Shown in pieces: positions 53,215 through 62,178 of a DNA stretch of 64,000 nucleotides. Origin of the DNA: 2-01-FULL-50-23 sp964509695 (GTDB lineage: Bacteria; Patescibacteriota; Microgenomatia; UBA1400; MFAQ01); the NCBI GenBank assembly GCA_964509695.1, contig CAZDXN010000001.1, positions 67,750-131,749 of the forward strand. Reading direction: 5' to 3'. Within the stretch, counting starts at the first letter, position 1. Each line of letters begins with the position of its first letter. Under the pieces are notes generated by a model that worked only from the letters and a program-made list of their open reading frames with translations, was not told the DNA's origin and did no database searches. Both the position numbers and the translations under genes were made by a program.

Positions 53215-54261
53215 ATGAAAATCGCTTTCTTAAACTACTACTCAGGTCATCTCAACCGGGGGGGGGAAACCTTCGTCGCGGAACTGGCCAAGCAACTGGC
53301 CAAGGGTAACGATATCCGCATATTTCATGCCGACCCCGGGCAAGCCGTCTCCGTCAGCTCTCTTCCGACCATCCATTTTCTGCGCCGCCTTTTCATAAAT
53401 CAGGAAAGAATCAGAGAATTACTCTTCACCCTCAAGACACTGCCGGCAATCACAAAATGGAAACCGGAAATCGTTTTTCCGATAAACGGCGGTTGGCAAG
53501 CCTTGATTTGCTCTCTCTACTGCCGTTTTTCCGGCGCCAGACTTGTTATCGCCGGCCACTCCGGTCCCGGCTGGGACGACCGCTGGAATCTCCTCATGAA
53601 GCCACACCTTTTTATCGCTCTGACCAGCAGTCAGCTGGTTTGGGCGAGGCGGGCGACGATTTACCATCAGAAATTTGCCCTCATTCCCAACGGCGTCGAT
53701 CTGGCACAATTCAGGCGTGCGGGGAAAAAGTTTCACACCGACTTAGAGAGACCTATAACTCTGTTAGTCGCCGCTACCACTCCGGATAAGAGAGTAGAGC
53801 AGGGGATTAGGGCCATTGCCAGCCTCAAGAAAGGCTCATTGTTACTTCTGGGTAAAGGTCCCTTGGACGAGAGGGTCAATAAATTAGGTTATGAGCTACT
53901 CGGTCAGAACCGATTTTTTCACACGGCCGTTAGTTACGATCAGATGCCAGAATATTATCGCAGTGTCGATCTTTTTACCCTCTGCTCCGTCGGGTCTGAG
54001 GCATTCGGCATAGTTTATCTTGAAGCCATGGCCACGAATCTACCCTGCGTTGCCACCAATGATGCTTCCCGCCGGGAAATCATTGGTAAGGCCGGAGTCT
54101 TTGTCGATAATCCAGATGATTCAAGGGAATACGGTTTGGCCATCTCCACTGCCCTAAAAAAAAATTGGCACGATCTCCCCCAGACACAAGCCTCCAACTT
54201 CACTTGGCCAATAGTGGTCAAAAAATATGAAAAGGCCTTGGATCAACTGATAAAAAAATGA
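53215..54261 (+). CDS. Family 4 glycosyltransferase
   Basis: A 348-aa GT-B enzyme from ATG 53215 (an ATG at 53209 is also in frame). NRGGETFVAELAKQLA begins the N-terminal half, VIAGHSGPGWDDRW the acceptor loop, and LLVAATTPDKRVEQ with SEAFGIVYLEAMATN (EX7E) the donor half. Cytoplasmic nucleotide-sugar transferase. Confidence 0.86.
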   Translation: MKIAFLNYYSGHLNRGGETFVAELAKQLAKGNDIRIFHADPGQAVSVSSLPTIHFLRRLFINQERIRELLFTLKTLPAITKWKPEIVFPINGGWQALICSLYCRFSGARLVIAGHSGPGWDDRWNLLMKPHLFIALTSSQLVWARRATIYHQKFALIPNGVDLAQFRRAGKKFHTDLERPITLLVAATTPDKRVEQGIRAIASLKKGSLLLLGKGPLDERVNKLGYELLGQNRFFHTAVSYDQMPEYYRSVDLFTLCSVGSEAFGIVYLEAMATNLPCVATNDASRREIIGKAGVFVDNPDDSREYGLAISTALKKNWHDLPQTQASNFTWPIVVKKYEKALDQLIKK

Positions 54262-55502
54262 AATACAAATTGCTAATAATTTCTCTTTTTGTCGCGGGGG
54301 CATTTCTTCGTCTTTACAATTTTGAAAATAGAATGATTTTTGGCCCGGAACAGGGAATTTCCCTGATAACCTCGGCCGCCAATTTGGAAAAATTTTCTCT
54401 CCTCGGCGAGACCAACCTCCAACGTTCCACCAACACCGGATTGATTCCCTTTCACGGCGCCTACTACAGTTATCTCATCCTGCCTTTAATCGTCCTCGCC
54501 AATTACCAAGTTTTACCCATAACGCTGGCCTTTGCCGGCCTGAACCTGATTACCGCACTCGTTTTTTTTGTTATCTCCCAAAAATTGTTCGGCAAAACCG
54601 TAGCCGCTCTAGCTCTCTTCTTTTTTATCTTTAGTGCCATCATGATCCACCACTCGTTATTTACCTGGATTCTTAACCCCTTGCCCCTGGTCGGTGTCCT
54701 CAATCTCTGGTTCTTTTCAAAACTTGTCAAAAACCGCAAAATTCTCTGGCCAATTCTCGCAATTGGCTTCCTATCGGGGTTTGGTTTCGGTCTCCAAAAT
54801 CTCTATCTTCCATTCGGGATCCTGATGTTAATTCTTATCATGTTTGTTTCGTCTCGAAAATTACTCTCTGTACCCACTTATTTATTTGGAGCAATTTTGG
54901 GGAATTTACCAATGGTGATCTTCGACCTTCGTCACGATTTTTATCACTTCCGCACCTTGTGGCAATACTTTCTCGATGTTTATATCAATCACACGGTCTC
55001 CGGTTTTACTGATTATTATCATTTCCTCTATTTATTTCCGTATCTTTTTCTATTTTGGGCGGTATCCTGTGCCGCGCTTTATAAAATATACAAACCCCTC
55101 ACCTTTGTTATCCCGCTACTTTTTCTATATACAAATTTCTCCTCTCCGTTTATCAATTTGAACTCATCTACCGGTATGCCCACGGGGATTACTCTTCGAA
55201 CCCTCGAGGTTGCCGCCAAAGCCATCGCCTCGGACAATCCTCCAAAAAAATTCAATGTCGCCACTCTTTGGGACTTTGATACTAGAGCCAACCCCCTGCG
55301 CTATCTTCTCAAGCATTACTATCACCTAACCCCGGAGGGATATGAAAATTACGCTGACATTGACACCCTCTACGTTTTTGCTCCGGATTCATACGACATT
55401 AGTAAACCTCGCGTTTGGGAACTCACCGCCTTTCTGCCTTACCGGATTTCCGATCTGGGAATGAACTCTCCCGGTTACCGATTATATAAACTAAGCAAAT
55501 GA
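54258..55502 (+). CDS. GT-C family membrane glycosyltransferase
   Basis: A 414-aa protein with about nine TM segments, overlapping the GT4 gene by 4 nt. FENRMIFGPEQGISL places a single Glu where relatives have a DE pair. SLFTWILNPLPLVG and VIFDLRHDFYH are typical of the ArnT-like group found in CPR and Gram-positive glycan loci. Short soluble C-terminus of about 110 residues. Confidence 0.72.
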   Translation: MKYKLLIISLFVAGAFLRLYNFENRMIFGPEQGISLITSAANLEKFSLLGETNLQRSTNTGLIPFHGAYYSYLILPLIVLANYQVLPITLAFAGLNLITALVFFVISQKLFGKTVAALALFFFIFSAIMIHHSLFTWILNPLPLVGVLNLWFFSKLVKNRKILWPILAIGFLSGFGFGLQNLYLPFGILMLILIMFVSSRKLLSVPTYLFGAILGNLPMVIFDLRHDFYHFRTLWQYFLDVYINHTVSGFTDYYHFLYLFPYLFLFWAVSCAALYKIYKPLTFVIPLLFLYTNFSSPFINLNSSTGMPTGITLRTLEVAAKAIASDNPPKKFNVATLWDFDTRANPLRYLLKHYYHLTPEGYENYADIDTLYVFAPDSYDISKPRVWELTAFLPYRISDLGMNSPGYRLYKLSK

Positions 55503-56254
55503 ACCTGTCCGTCGTTGTCGCCACCAGCAATAGCGAAAAATACTTGAACCAATGTCTTGAAAGTGTCAAAGCCATCGCCGAGGAAATCATTGTTTTTGAC
55601 CTCTCTTCAACTGACAATACGGCGAATATCGCCGAAAGCTTTGGTGCCAAAATCATCAGTCATCCTCACGTTGATTATGGTGACAAAATCAGAGATAAAT
55701 CAATTCGGTTTGCTCAATCAAAGTGGATCCTTTTATTGGATCACGATGAGGCAATTACCAAAAAATTTGCCGGGAAAATTCAAAATCTGATCAAAAACGA
55801 CGATATTTCTGCCTATAACATCCCTAGAAAAAATATCTTCTGGGGGGCTTGGATTGCCCATACCAACTTTTGGCCCGACCGCCAAATCAGATTATTTCAA
55901 AAGGACAAAGTCGTCTGGCCTGAACAAATCCACACCTATGCCAACGTCACCGGCAAGACCATCGACCTACCCGCTGACCCGGATATAGCCATTGTGCACC
56001 GCGGCTATGATAACCTAACTCAGTTTTATGACCGTCAAAATCGTTATAGTACTGTTGAAGCCAAGGAACAAAGCAAAACGCAAAAGTATTCCGCCTTCCG
56101 GACTTTTTTTCAAATCGCAAAAATCTGGTTGGCCAGATATATCAAACACCAAGGCTTTTTAGACGGATACTCTGGATTATTTTTGGTCTATGGCTTGATG
56201 ATTACTCAAATATCAATTAGTGTAAAGCTATGGGAAAGAAGTCGTTCTGGCTGA
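55499..56254 (+). CDS. Family 2 glycosyltransferase (WaaE/KdtX-like)
   Basis: A 251-aa GT2. LSVVVATSNSEKYLNQCLESV and EIIVFDLSSTDNT give the nucleotide fold, and LLLDHDEAI the metal motif. YNIPRKNIFWGAWI and WPDRQIRLFQKDKV follow the LPS core glucosyltransferase WaaE pattern. Overlaps both neighbours (4 and 25 nt). Confidence 0.86.
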   Translation: MNLSVVVATSNSEKYLNQCLESVKAIAEEIIVFDLSSTDNTANIAESFGAKIISHPHVDYGDKIRDKSIRFAQSKWILLLDHDEAITKKFAGKIQNLIKNDDISAYNIPRKNIFWGAWIAHTNFWPDRQIRLFQKDKVVWPEQIHTYANVTGKTIDLPADPDIAIVHRGYDNLTQFYDRQNRYSTVEAKEQSKTQKYSAFRTFFQIAKIWLARYIKHQGFLDGYSGLFLVYGLMITQISISVKLWERSRSG

Positions 56255-57630
56255 TTTTTCTTGCCAGCTTATTTGTTCGTCTGATCGGATCAGACCAAAG
56301 CTTCTGGCTTGATGAAGGAGCCTCCATCGTTTTAGCCAGATTGCCTCTGGGGGGTTTGTTCAGCGCTCTAAAAGGGGATTTTCATCCGCCCTTGTTTTAC
56401 TTTTTGTTGCACCTCTGGCTACCTATCGCCGGCCATTCAGAATGGTTAATCAGGCTCCCCTTCATCATCGTTGGTTCTCTCTGTCCCCCTGTTCTATATC
56501 AGTTATTACTTCAACTGTTTGGCAAAGAGAAAAGGAATATTTCTCTGACGGCGGCTCTACTACTTATGTTTAATCCACTCTCGATCTATTACTCGACCGA
56601 GCTTCGGATGTACTCGCTCAACGCTCTCTTTTCTCTCCTTTCCTGGCTATATCTGCTCCGCGCTCTAAAGAGTAAATCTAAAAATCACTACCACTGGCGT
56701 CTCTTTACGCTGATCAGCCTCTTGAATTTCTATACTTTCTATGGGGCGCTATTCAACCTTATTTCCCAATGGGTATTTGTTTTCTGGCAATACAAGAAAA
56801 AACTTAAATCGTTTGTATTTTGTAATTTAGTAATCGGATTGTTATTTTTGCCTTGGGTTCCAACCCTTATTGGTCAATTATCCGGAAGCGACTATTTTTC
56901 CCGTGCCGACAGCCTATCTTTCAAATCACTTGGTCTGATCATGGCAAAGTTCACCATCGGAAGAATTAGTCTGGTCAACAAAAGCGCCTACGCCATTTTT
57001 GTCGCCGGAGTCTCACTCTATTTTCTTCTTTGCTCTTATCTTATTATCCTGACCAAAGAAGGCCGAGCGCTCCTAATTTGGTTCTACTCTTCAATTGCCG
57101 CCGCAATTATCGTCAGTCTGTGGACACCTATCTTAGGCTATTGGCACTATATTTTCCTCATCCCACCCTTTGTATCCATCATCACCTTTGGTCTGAACCA
57201 ACTCCCGAAAGAAGCCTATTGGCTCAACTTACTCGCCGTCCTCTTGATTTTCCTTTCAGGAAATATATTTTTCCTCTCAACCCCCATGTTCCAGCGCGAG
57301 GATTGGCGCGCTGCCGCAAAAGTGATCTCGGTCGATCGGTCGCTCACCATCGTCAACTTTCCCGACGTCTTCGCCCCGTTGAAGTTTTATGCTCCAAATG
57401 TCTACTTTTATCCCAACCAAGAATCACTGGGAAAGATACGCTCGGACCTTGACCAAAGCCTTCCCTTGATTCTTTCCGGAAAAGACACGGTTTTTGTCTT
57501 TGATTATCTCTCCGATCTGACGGACAAAAAGAGATCCATTCTCTCCTGGCTGTCACGGGCCGGGTTTAATGAACAATCTACCCACAATATCAACGGGGTT
57601 GGTCTTATCTATGAATTCAAAGCACCCTGA
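56230..57630 (+). CDS. GT-C family membrane glycosyltransferase (PMT/ArnT-like)
   Basis: A 466-aa protein with about 11 TM segments. SFWLDEGASIVLA carries the catalytic DE; FHPPLFYFLLHLW and YYSTELRMYSLNALFS are textbook segments of bacterial mannosyltransferase-like GT-C proteins. A short periplasmic-type tail (about 110 residues) follows the last TM. Overlaps the next gene by 20 nt. Confidence 0.85.
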   Translation: MGKKSFWLIFLASLFVRLIGSDQSFWLDEGASIVLARLPLGGLFSALKGDFHPPLFYFLLHLWLPIAGHSEWLIRLPFIIVGSLCPPVLYQLLLQLFGKEKRNISLTAALLLMFNPLSIYYSTELRMYSLNALFSLLSWLYLLRALKSKSKNHYHWRLFTLISLLNFYTFYGALFNLISQWVFVFWQYKKKLKSFVFCNLVIGLLFLPWVPTLIGQLSGSDYFSRADSLSFKSLGLIMAKFTIGRISLVNKSAYAIFVAGVSLYFLLCSYLIILTKEGRALLIWFYSSIAAAIIVSLWTPILGYWHYIFLIPPFVSIITFGLNQLPKEAYWLNLLAVLLIFLSGNIFFLSTPMFQREDWRAAAKVISVDRSLTIVNFPDVFAPLKFYAPNVYFYPNQESLGKIRSDLDQSLPLILSGKDTVFVFDYLSDLTDKKRSILSWLSRAGFNEQSTHNINGVGLIYEFKAP

Positions 57631-58930
57631 CTCACACAATTTTTTGCCCGCCCTCATTCTTATCTCGCTTCACCTAGCGATCATTCTCTTGGGTGGCTAT
57701 TTTCTTTCTCCCGAGTTCACTCTCTACCCCTACTTGGTCTCTCGGGGGTTTTTGCCCTACGCCAACATCATAGACCAGCATTTTCCCTCATTGATTTTCG
57801 GACCTTTTTCTTTTCCTTCTTGGTTTACGGTAAACCCCCAACCCCTACTGACTGTTTTTTGTTCCCTCACCGCTCTGACAGATCTATTTTTGTTCCTGTC
57901 CTTGGTTCGAAGAGGGATCAAGTCACCCCAAGTATGGTTGTTGGCCTGGATTGTTGTTTCGTATTGGTTTTCCGGCAACACCCTTTGGCTCGAAAGTTTC
58001 ATTACCTTTTATCTGGCCATAATTCTTTTCCTCGGGAGAAACGACAAACCGATGGTCAGTTTGTTTCTCGGCTTCCTTTTTTCCTTGATCTTGCTTGTGA
58101 AGCCAACTCTTCTCCCTTTTCTCATCCTTCTGTTTATCTACCAAAAGTTGATACTTGATCGACAATTTATTACTGGCTTCACCTTACCCCTGCTAGTTAC
58201 CCTTCTTTTCCTGACCAAGTTCTCGATCCTTTCTGACTTTTTTAATCTTACCTATGCTTTCAATCGTGACTACTACTCCAAATATGCTACCAAAATCCCT
58301 TCTCTGCGCCAAATTATCGAGACCTCAATCGTTTTTCTTCCTCCATTGTTGATCTTCATCAGGCGCAGTAAATATCTACCTAGCCTACTAATTCTATCGG
58401 CCATTATTCCGGCGTTTCCCCGTTTTGAGTACATTCATCTCCAGCCAGCTTTGTTGGCAATTTTTTTTCTCGTTGCCGGAGAGCTGAGTCTAGCCGTTTC
58501 GTTTTTAATTCCCATCTGTATCACTTTGCTTACCTTTTTCCTCTACCGAAACTTGCGGCACAACTTCGGCAATTTTTACCTCGACAAACAGACCCTAAGA
58601 GTGGCCGCGGCTCTAAAATCAAGACCCGGAATTTTTCTTTTTGTCATGGGAGGAAATGACCTGCTATACCCACTTTCCAACCGGGTACCCCCCGGGCTTA
58701 CTTATCTTCCGCCCCTACCTTGGTATTGGAAGAACGAATCCTTTGCCCAAAAGGCAATTTTGTCCCTGACCGTCTCGCCGGAAGCATTAGTGCTCATCAA
58801 AAACAATGCTACTATCGACGGTGTTAACATAGACAAGAGCACGGGGTTGATCGGGAAGTTTATCAAAGACAATTACCAAGAGGTCGAAATAATTGAAAAC
58901 TATCGACTATACCAGCGAATCCTAAAATGA
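57611..58930 (+). CDS. Multi-pass membrane protein, probable GT-C glycosyltransferase
   Basis: A 439-aa protein from ATG 57611, preferred over ATG 57569 to limit overlap. About ten TM segments. LVSRGFLPYANIIDQHFP after TM1 is characteristic of GT-C relatives in which Asp/His in DQH sit at the catalytic loop. The tail (about 95 residues) is soluble. It directly precedes two tandem GT4 genes. Confidence 0.72.
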   Translation: MNSKHPDSHNFLPALILISLHLAIILLGGYFLSPEFTLYPYLVSRGFLPYANIIDQHFPSLIFGPFSFPSWFTVNPQPLLTVFCSLTALTDLFLFLSLVRRGIKSPQVWLLAWIVVSYWFSGNTLWLESFITFYLAIILFLGRNDKPMVSLFLGFLFSLILLVKPTLLPFLILLFIYQKLILDRQFITGFTLPLLVTLLFLTKFSILSDFFNLTYAFNRDYYSKYATKIPSLRQIIETSIVFLPPLLIFIRRSKYLPSLLILSAIIPAFPRFEYIHLQPALLAIFFLVAGELSLAVSFLIPICITLLTFFLYRNLRHNFGNFYLDKQTLRVAAALKSRPGIFLFVMGGNDLLYPLSNRVPPGLTYLPPLPWYWKNESFAQKAILSLTVSPEALVLIKNNATIDGVNIDKSTGLIGKFIKDNYQEVEIIENYRLYQRILK

Positions 58931-60024
58931 AAATTGCTATCGACATCTCCCAAATAATCTATGGCACCGGGGTCTCGGTCTACACTAGGAATCTGGTTTC
59001 CCACTTAGTGAAGCAATATCCGAAGGATGATTTCATCCTCTTTGGGGGGTCACTCCGTCGTCGCCGGGAATTGGAAATTTTCACCAACCGTTTGAAGATG
59101 GCCTCCAAGTTTTACGTTATGCCGCCGAAATTTATGGACCTCCTTTGGAACTCTTTTCATGTTCTCCCCGTCGAAAAACTTATTGGTGTAGTTGACGTTG
59201 TTCACACTTCGGACTGGGCCGAGCCACCAAGCCATCTTCCAAAGGTGACCACCGTCCATGATCTTATTCCCTTCAAATATCCCCAAACCACCCAGGAGGG
59301 AATCAGGGTGGCCCACAAGAAAAGGCTTGCCTGGGTCAAGAAAGAATCAAATCTAATTCTTTCTGTCAGCCGTTCGACCAAGGACGATCTGATAGGGCTA
59401 TTGAAGATCCCTGAAGAGAGGATCGTTGTCACTCCCGAAGGGGTTGAAAGTTTTTATAAACCTCAGCCACCAAGCCTCATCGAAATAATCAAGAAAAAAT
59501 ACAATATCAAAGGAGACTTTATTTTCTCTCTCTCCACCTTGGAAACTAGGAAAAACCAACAACGTCTAATTGAGGCCTACAAGGTCGTCAAAGAATCGGC
59601 CCCCGAACTCTCTTTGGTCATCGGCGGACGTAGCGGTTGGGGAGAAGCTCTCAAGCCGATTGATGGCGTTATTTTGCCCGGATATATCCCCGACGCCGAT
59701 CTTCCAGCTCTTTACTCAGGTTGTCTCGCTTACGCCCTGCCCAGTCTTTACGAGGGATTTTCTCTGAGTCACCTCCAAGCCATGGCTTGCGGAGCAGCTG
59801 TCATTGGTGGTGATACCTCCTCCATGCCCGAAGTTATTGGGAATGCCGGAATTCTAGTGAATCCGATCAGCGTTGGTGATATCGCCGCCGGAATTACCAA
59901 GGGCATCAATATCCGGGCAACTTTAGGAAGGAAGGCAATTGAGCGTGCTAAACTGTTCACCTGGGAGGAGACTGCCAAGCTCACCCACGACGCCTACGAA
60001 AAAGCATATGACAATCGGAATTGA
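58927..60024 (+). CDS. Family 4 glycosyltransferase, second EX7E Glu replaced by Gln
   Basis: A 365-aa GT-B enzyme. DISQIIYGTGVSVYTRNL, VVHTSDWAEPPS, TVHDLIPFKYP and LSTLETRKNQQRL match the mannosyltransferase-type GT4 group. The donor motif reads LYEGFSLSHLQAMACG, so the second Glu of EX7E is Gln, which is unusual. It overlaps the next GT4 gene by 17 nt; the two are homologous, probably an old tandem duplication. Confidence 0.86.
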   Translation: MKIAIDISQIIYGTGVSVYTRNLVSHLVKQYPKDDFILFGGSLRRRRELEIFTNRLKMASKFYVMPPKFMDLLWNSFHVLPVEKLIGVVDVVHTSDWAEPPSHLPKVTTVHDLIPFKYPQTTQEGIRVAHKKRLAWVKKESNLILSVSRSTKDDLIGLLKIPEERIVVTPEGVESFYKPQPPSLIEIIKKKYNIKGDFIFSLSTLETRKNQQRLIEAYKVVKESAPELSLVIGGRSGWGEALKPIDGVILPGYIPDADLPALYSGCLAYALPSLYEGFSLSHLQAMACGAAVIGGDTSSMPEVIGNAGILVNPISVGDIAAGITKGINIRATLGRKAIERAKLFTWEETAKLTHDAYEKAYDNRN

Positions 60025-61126
60025 TATCAACGAAGCCAACATCGGTCAGAGAGTCGGTGCCAACCAAGTGGCCTTCGCCGTGATCAATGCCCTCGTGGGC
60101 AACCTTTCCGAAGGTGACAAAATCATTGCCCTCGCCAAAGAAAGGCCCTTACCCGATCTGCCGATCACCTCAGACAAGTTAAGTTACGAAATTTTCGGCC
60201 CGAGGAAGTTATGGGTTCTGACCGGTCTGACCAAAAGATTGCTCCTCAACCGGCCAAAGCTTGACGTCCTCTTCTCTCCCGGTCATTACACCCCGCTTCT
60301 GTCTAGAATCCCCTCCGTTATTTATCTTATGGACTTGGCCTATGAACGCTTCGGCACCGATTACTTCACCACTTACGATATTAACCAACTAAAACGCTGG
60401 ACGCCTCTTTCGATCAAAAAAGCCAAACACGTTTTGACCATCTCCGAATTTTCCAAATCCGAGATCATCAATCTCTACCAAACCCCTGCCGAAAAAATCA
60501 CCGTTGTTTATCCGGGATTTGATCGGGACACCTATCACTCCAAAATCCCAAAGACAAAACAACTTCAAGTTCGGAAGAAATATGGCATCATCGGCAAGTA
60601 TTTTCTCTACGTCGGCACCCTCCAACCCAGAAAAAATTTAGGCAAACTTATTGAAGCCTTTGCCAAACTAAAAAATAAGCAAGTCAAACTTGTCATCGGC
60701 GGCAAAAAAGGTTGGCTTTACGACCAGATCTTCGAGCAGACTCGCGACCTAAAACTCGAAAACCGGGTGATTTTCCTTGGGTTTGTTGCCAATGAAGACC
60801 TTCCCGGTCTTATCAAGGGCAGCCAAGCCTACGTCCTCCCCACCCTCTACGAAGGCTTCGGCATGCCTCCGGTCGAGGCTCAGGCAGTTGGAACGCCAGT
60901 TGTTATTAGCCGAGTCAGCTCTTTACCGGAGGTCATCGGAGAATCGGGTATCTATATCGAGGACCCCAATTCAGTAAGTAGTATTCAAGAGGCCCTTGAA
61001 AAAGTTCTTTCTCTAAAAAAAAGCGAGAGGGAAGCCATCATCGAATCAGGCAAAGAAAACACCAAGCGTTTTGATTGGAACCTCTCCGCCGCCAAAGTCC
61101 TCTCCATTCTCCACCACCTCCCTTGA
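60008..61126 (+). CDS. Family 4 glycosyltransferase
   Basis: A 372-aa GT-B enzyme from ATG 60008. IGIDINEANIGQRVGANQVA, VIYLMDLAYERFG, YVGTLQPRKNLGKLIEAF and LYEGFGMPPVEAQAVG (intact EX7E) place it in the same subgroup as the preceding gene. Last gene of the 52067 unit. Confidence 0.88.
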   Translation: MTIGIDINEANIGQRVGANQVAFAVINALVGNLSEGDKIIALAKERPLPDLPITSDKLSYEIFGPRKLWVLTGLTKRLLLNRPKLDVLFSPGHYTPLLSRIPSVIYLMDLAYERFGTDYFTTYDINQLKRWTPLSIKKAKHVLTISEFSKSEIINLYQTPAEKITVVYPGFDRDTYHSKIPKTKQLQVRKKYGIIGKYFLYVGTLQPRKNLGKLIEAFAKLKNKQVKLVIGGKKGWLYDQIFEQTRDLKLENRVIFLGFVANEDLPGLIKGSQAYVLPTLYEGFGMPPVEAQAVGTPVVISRVSSLPEVIGESGIYIEDPNSVSSIQEALEKVLSLKKSEREAIIESGKENTKRFDWNLSAAKVLSILHHLP

Positions 61127-61151
61127 CTTCGGGTTATTTTTGGTATTCAAT
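61123..61151 (+). promoter_or_regulatory. Putative promoter of the RhuM-Fic gene, leaderless
   Basis: TTGACT (61123-61128), 17-nt spacer, TTCAAT (61146-61151), then 6 nt and ATG 61158. The -35 box overlaps the stop codon region of the upstream GT4 gene. Confidence 0.6.
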
Positions 61152-61157
61152 GGAGTT

Positions 61158-62150
61158 ATGGCAAGAAAAGGATTTAAGAGGGGTGAAATAGTTATTTATA
61201 AGGCGGGCAAAGTTATTGATTTAAGAATTAAGCTTGAAAAAGATAGCGTTTGGTTGAGTCTTGAACAGATCGCTTCATTGTTTGAACGCGATAAGTCCGT
61301 CATCTCGAGACATATAAAGAATATCTTTTCTACGGATGAACTCCAAAGGGATTCAGTTGTTGCAAAAAATGCAACAACTGGGCCAGACGGAAAAACATAT
61401 ATGGTTGAATACTTCAACCTAGACGTAATTATTTCCATTGGCTATAGAGTTAACTCAAAGAAAGCAACTCAGTTTCGTATCTGGGCCACGAGAGTCCTCA
61501 AAAATCATTTGCTGAAGGGGTATACGGTTAATGAACAACTGCTTTTATCGCAAAGAACCAAATTCAAAGGACTTCAAACCACCATCGATTATTTGGAGAA
61601 TCAAGCCAAACACGATCTGCTTCGCGGTCAAGGGCTCGAGCTTCTTGCCCTCATCAAAGATTACACCAAATCCTTGAACCTGCTCGAGCAATACGATAAC
61701 AAAAAAATAGTCAGCAAGAGAGGAAAAAAGGAATCCAAAACATTGACCATCTCTTTCACCGAAAACGTTATTGAGAAAGTCGAAAATAGTCTCGCCGAAT
61801 CCGGTAAAGCCCTTGGCGTTTTTGGTGTCGATACCGGCAAGAAACTTGAGAGCATCATCAAAAACCTCAACCAAACTTTTTCCGGATCTGACCTGTACCC
61901 GACCTTCGAAGATAAATCAGCAAACTTACTCTATCTTGTTATCAAAGACCACCCGTTCCTTGACGGCAACAAGCGCATCGCCTCGGTTCTGTTTATCAGT
62001 TTCCTCGATTTGAACAACAGCCTATATCGACCCAGCGGGGAAAGAAAAATTAACGACAATGCCTTAGTCGCCCTGGCCCTTCTCGTCGCTATTAGTCCGT
62101 CTCTCGAAAAAGATCTAATCATTGACCTAATAAAGAGTCTATTAAACTAA
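61158..62150 (+). CDS. RhuM-like / Fic-DOC fusion protein
   Basis: A 330-aa protein. Residues 1-140 are RhuM-like: VWLSLEQIASLFERDKSVISRHIKNIF, VVAKNATTGPDGK, and VISIGYRVNSKKATQFRIW (each part of that family). A helical middle follows (about 140-230). The C-terminal Fic/DOC domain holds HPFLDGNKRIA, the complete HPFx[D/E]GN[K/G] active site for AMP or phosphate transfer onto a target protein. Probably a toxin-type or regulatory protein; no antitoxin gene is adjacent. Start chosen by the promoter and the MARKGFKRG start. Confidence 0.85.
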   Translation: MARKGFKRGEIVIYKAGKVIDLRIKLEKDSVWLSLEQIASLFERDKSVISRHIKNIFSTDELQRDSVVAKNATTGPDGKTYMVEYFNLDVIISIGYRVNSKKATQFRIWATRVLKNHLLKGYTVNEQLLLSQRTKFKGLQTTIDYLENQAKHDLLRGQGLELLALIKDYTKSLNLLEQYDNKKIVSKRGKKESKTLTISFTENVIEKVENSLAESGKALGVFGVDTGKKLESIIKNLNQTFSGSDLYPTFEDKSANLLYLVIKDHPFLDGNKRIASVLFISFLDLNNSLYRPSGERKINDNALVALALLVAISPSLEKDLIIDLIKSLLN

Positions 62151-62162
62151 GATCAAAAAATT

Positions 62163-62171
62163 TGCTAGAAT
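62163..62171 (+). promoter_or_regulatory. Extended -10 promoter of the acyltransferase unit, leaderless
   Basis: TG, one base, TAGAAT (62166-62171), then 7 nt to ATG 62179. TTAAAC at 62142-62147 is a weak -35 candidate. Confidence 0.5.
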
Positions 62172-62178
62172 CGAGTTA

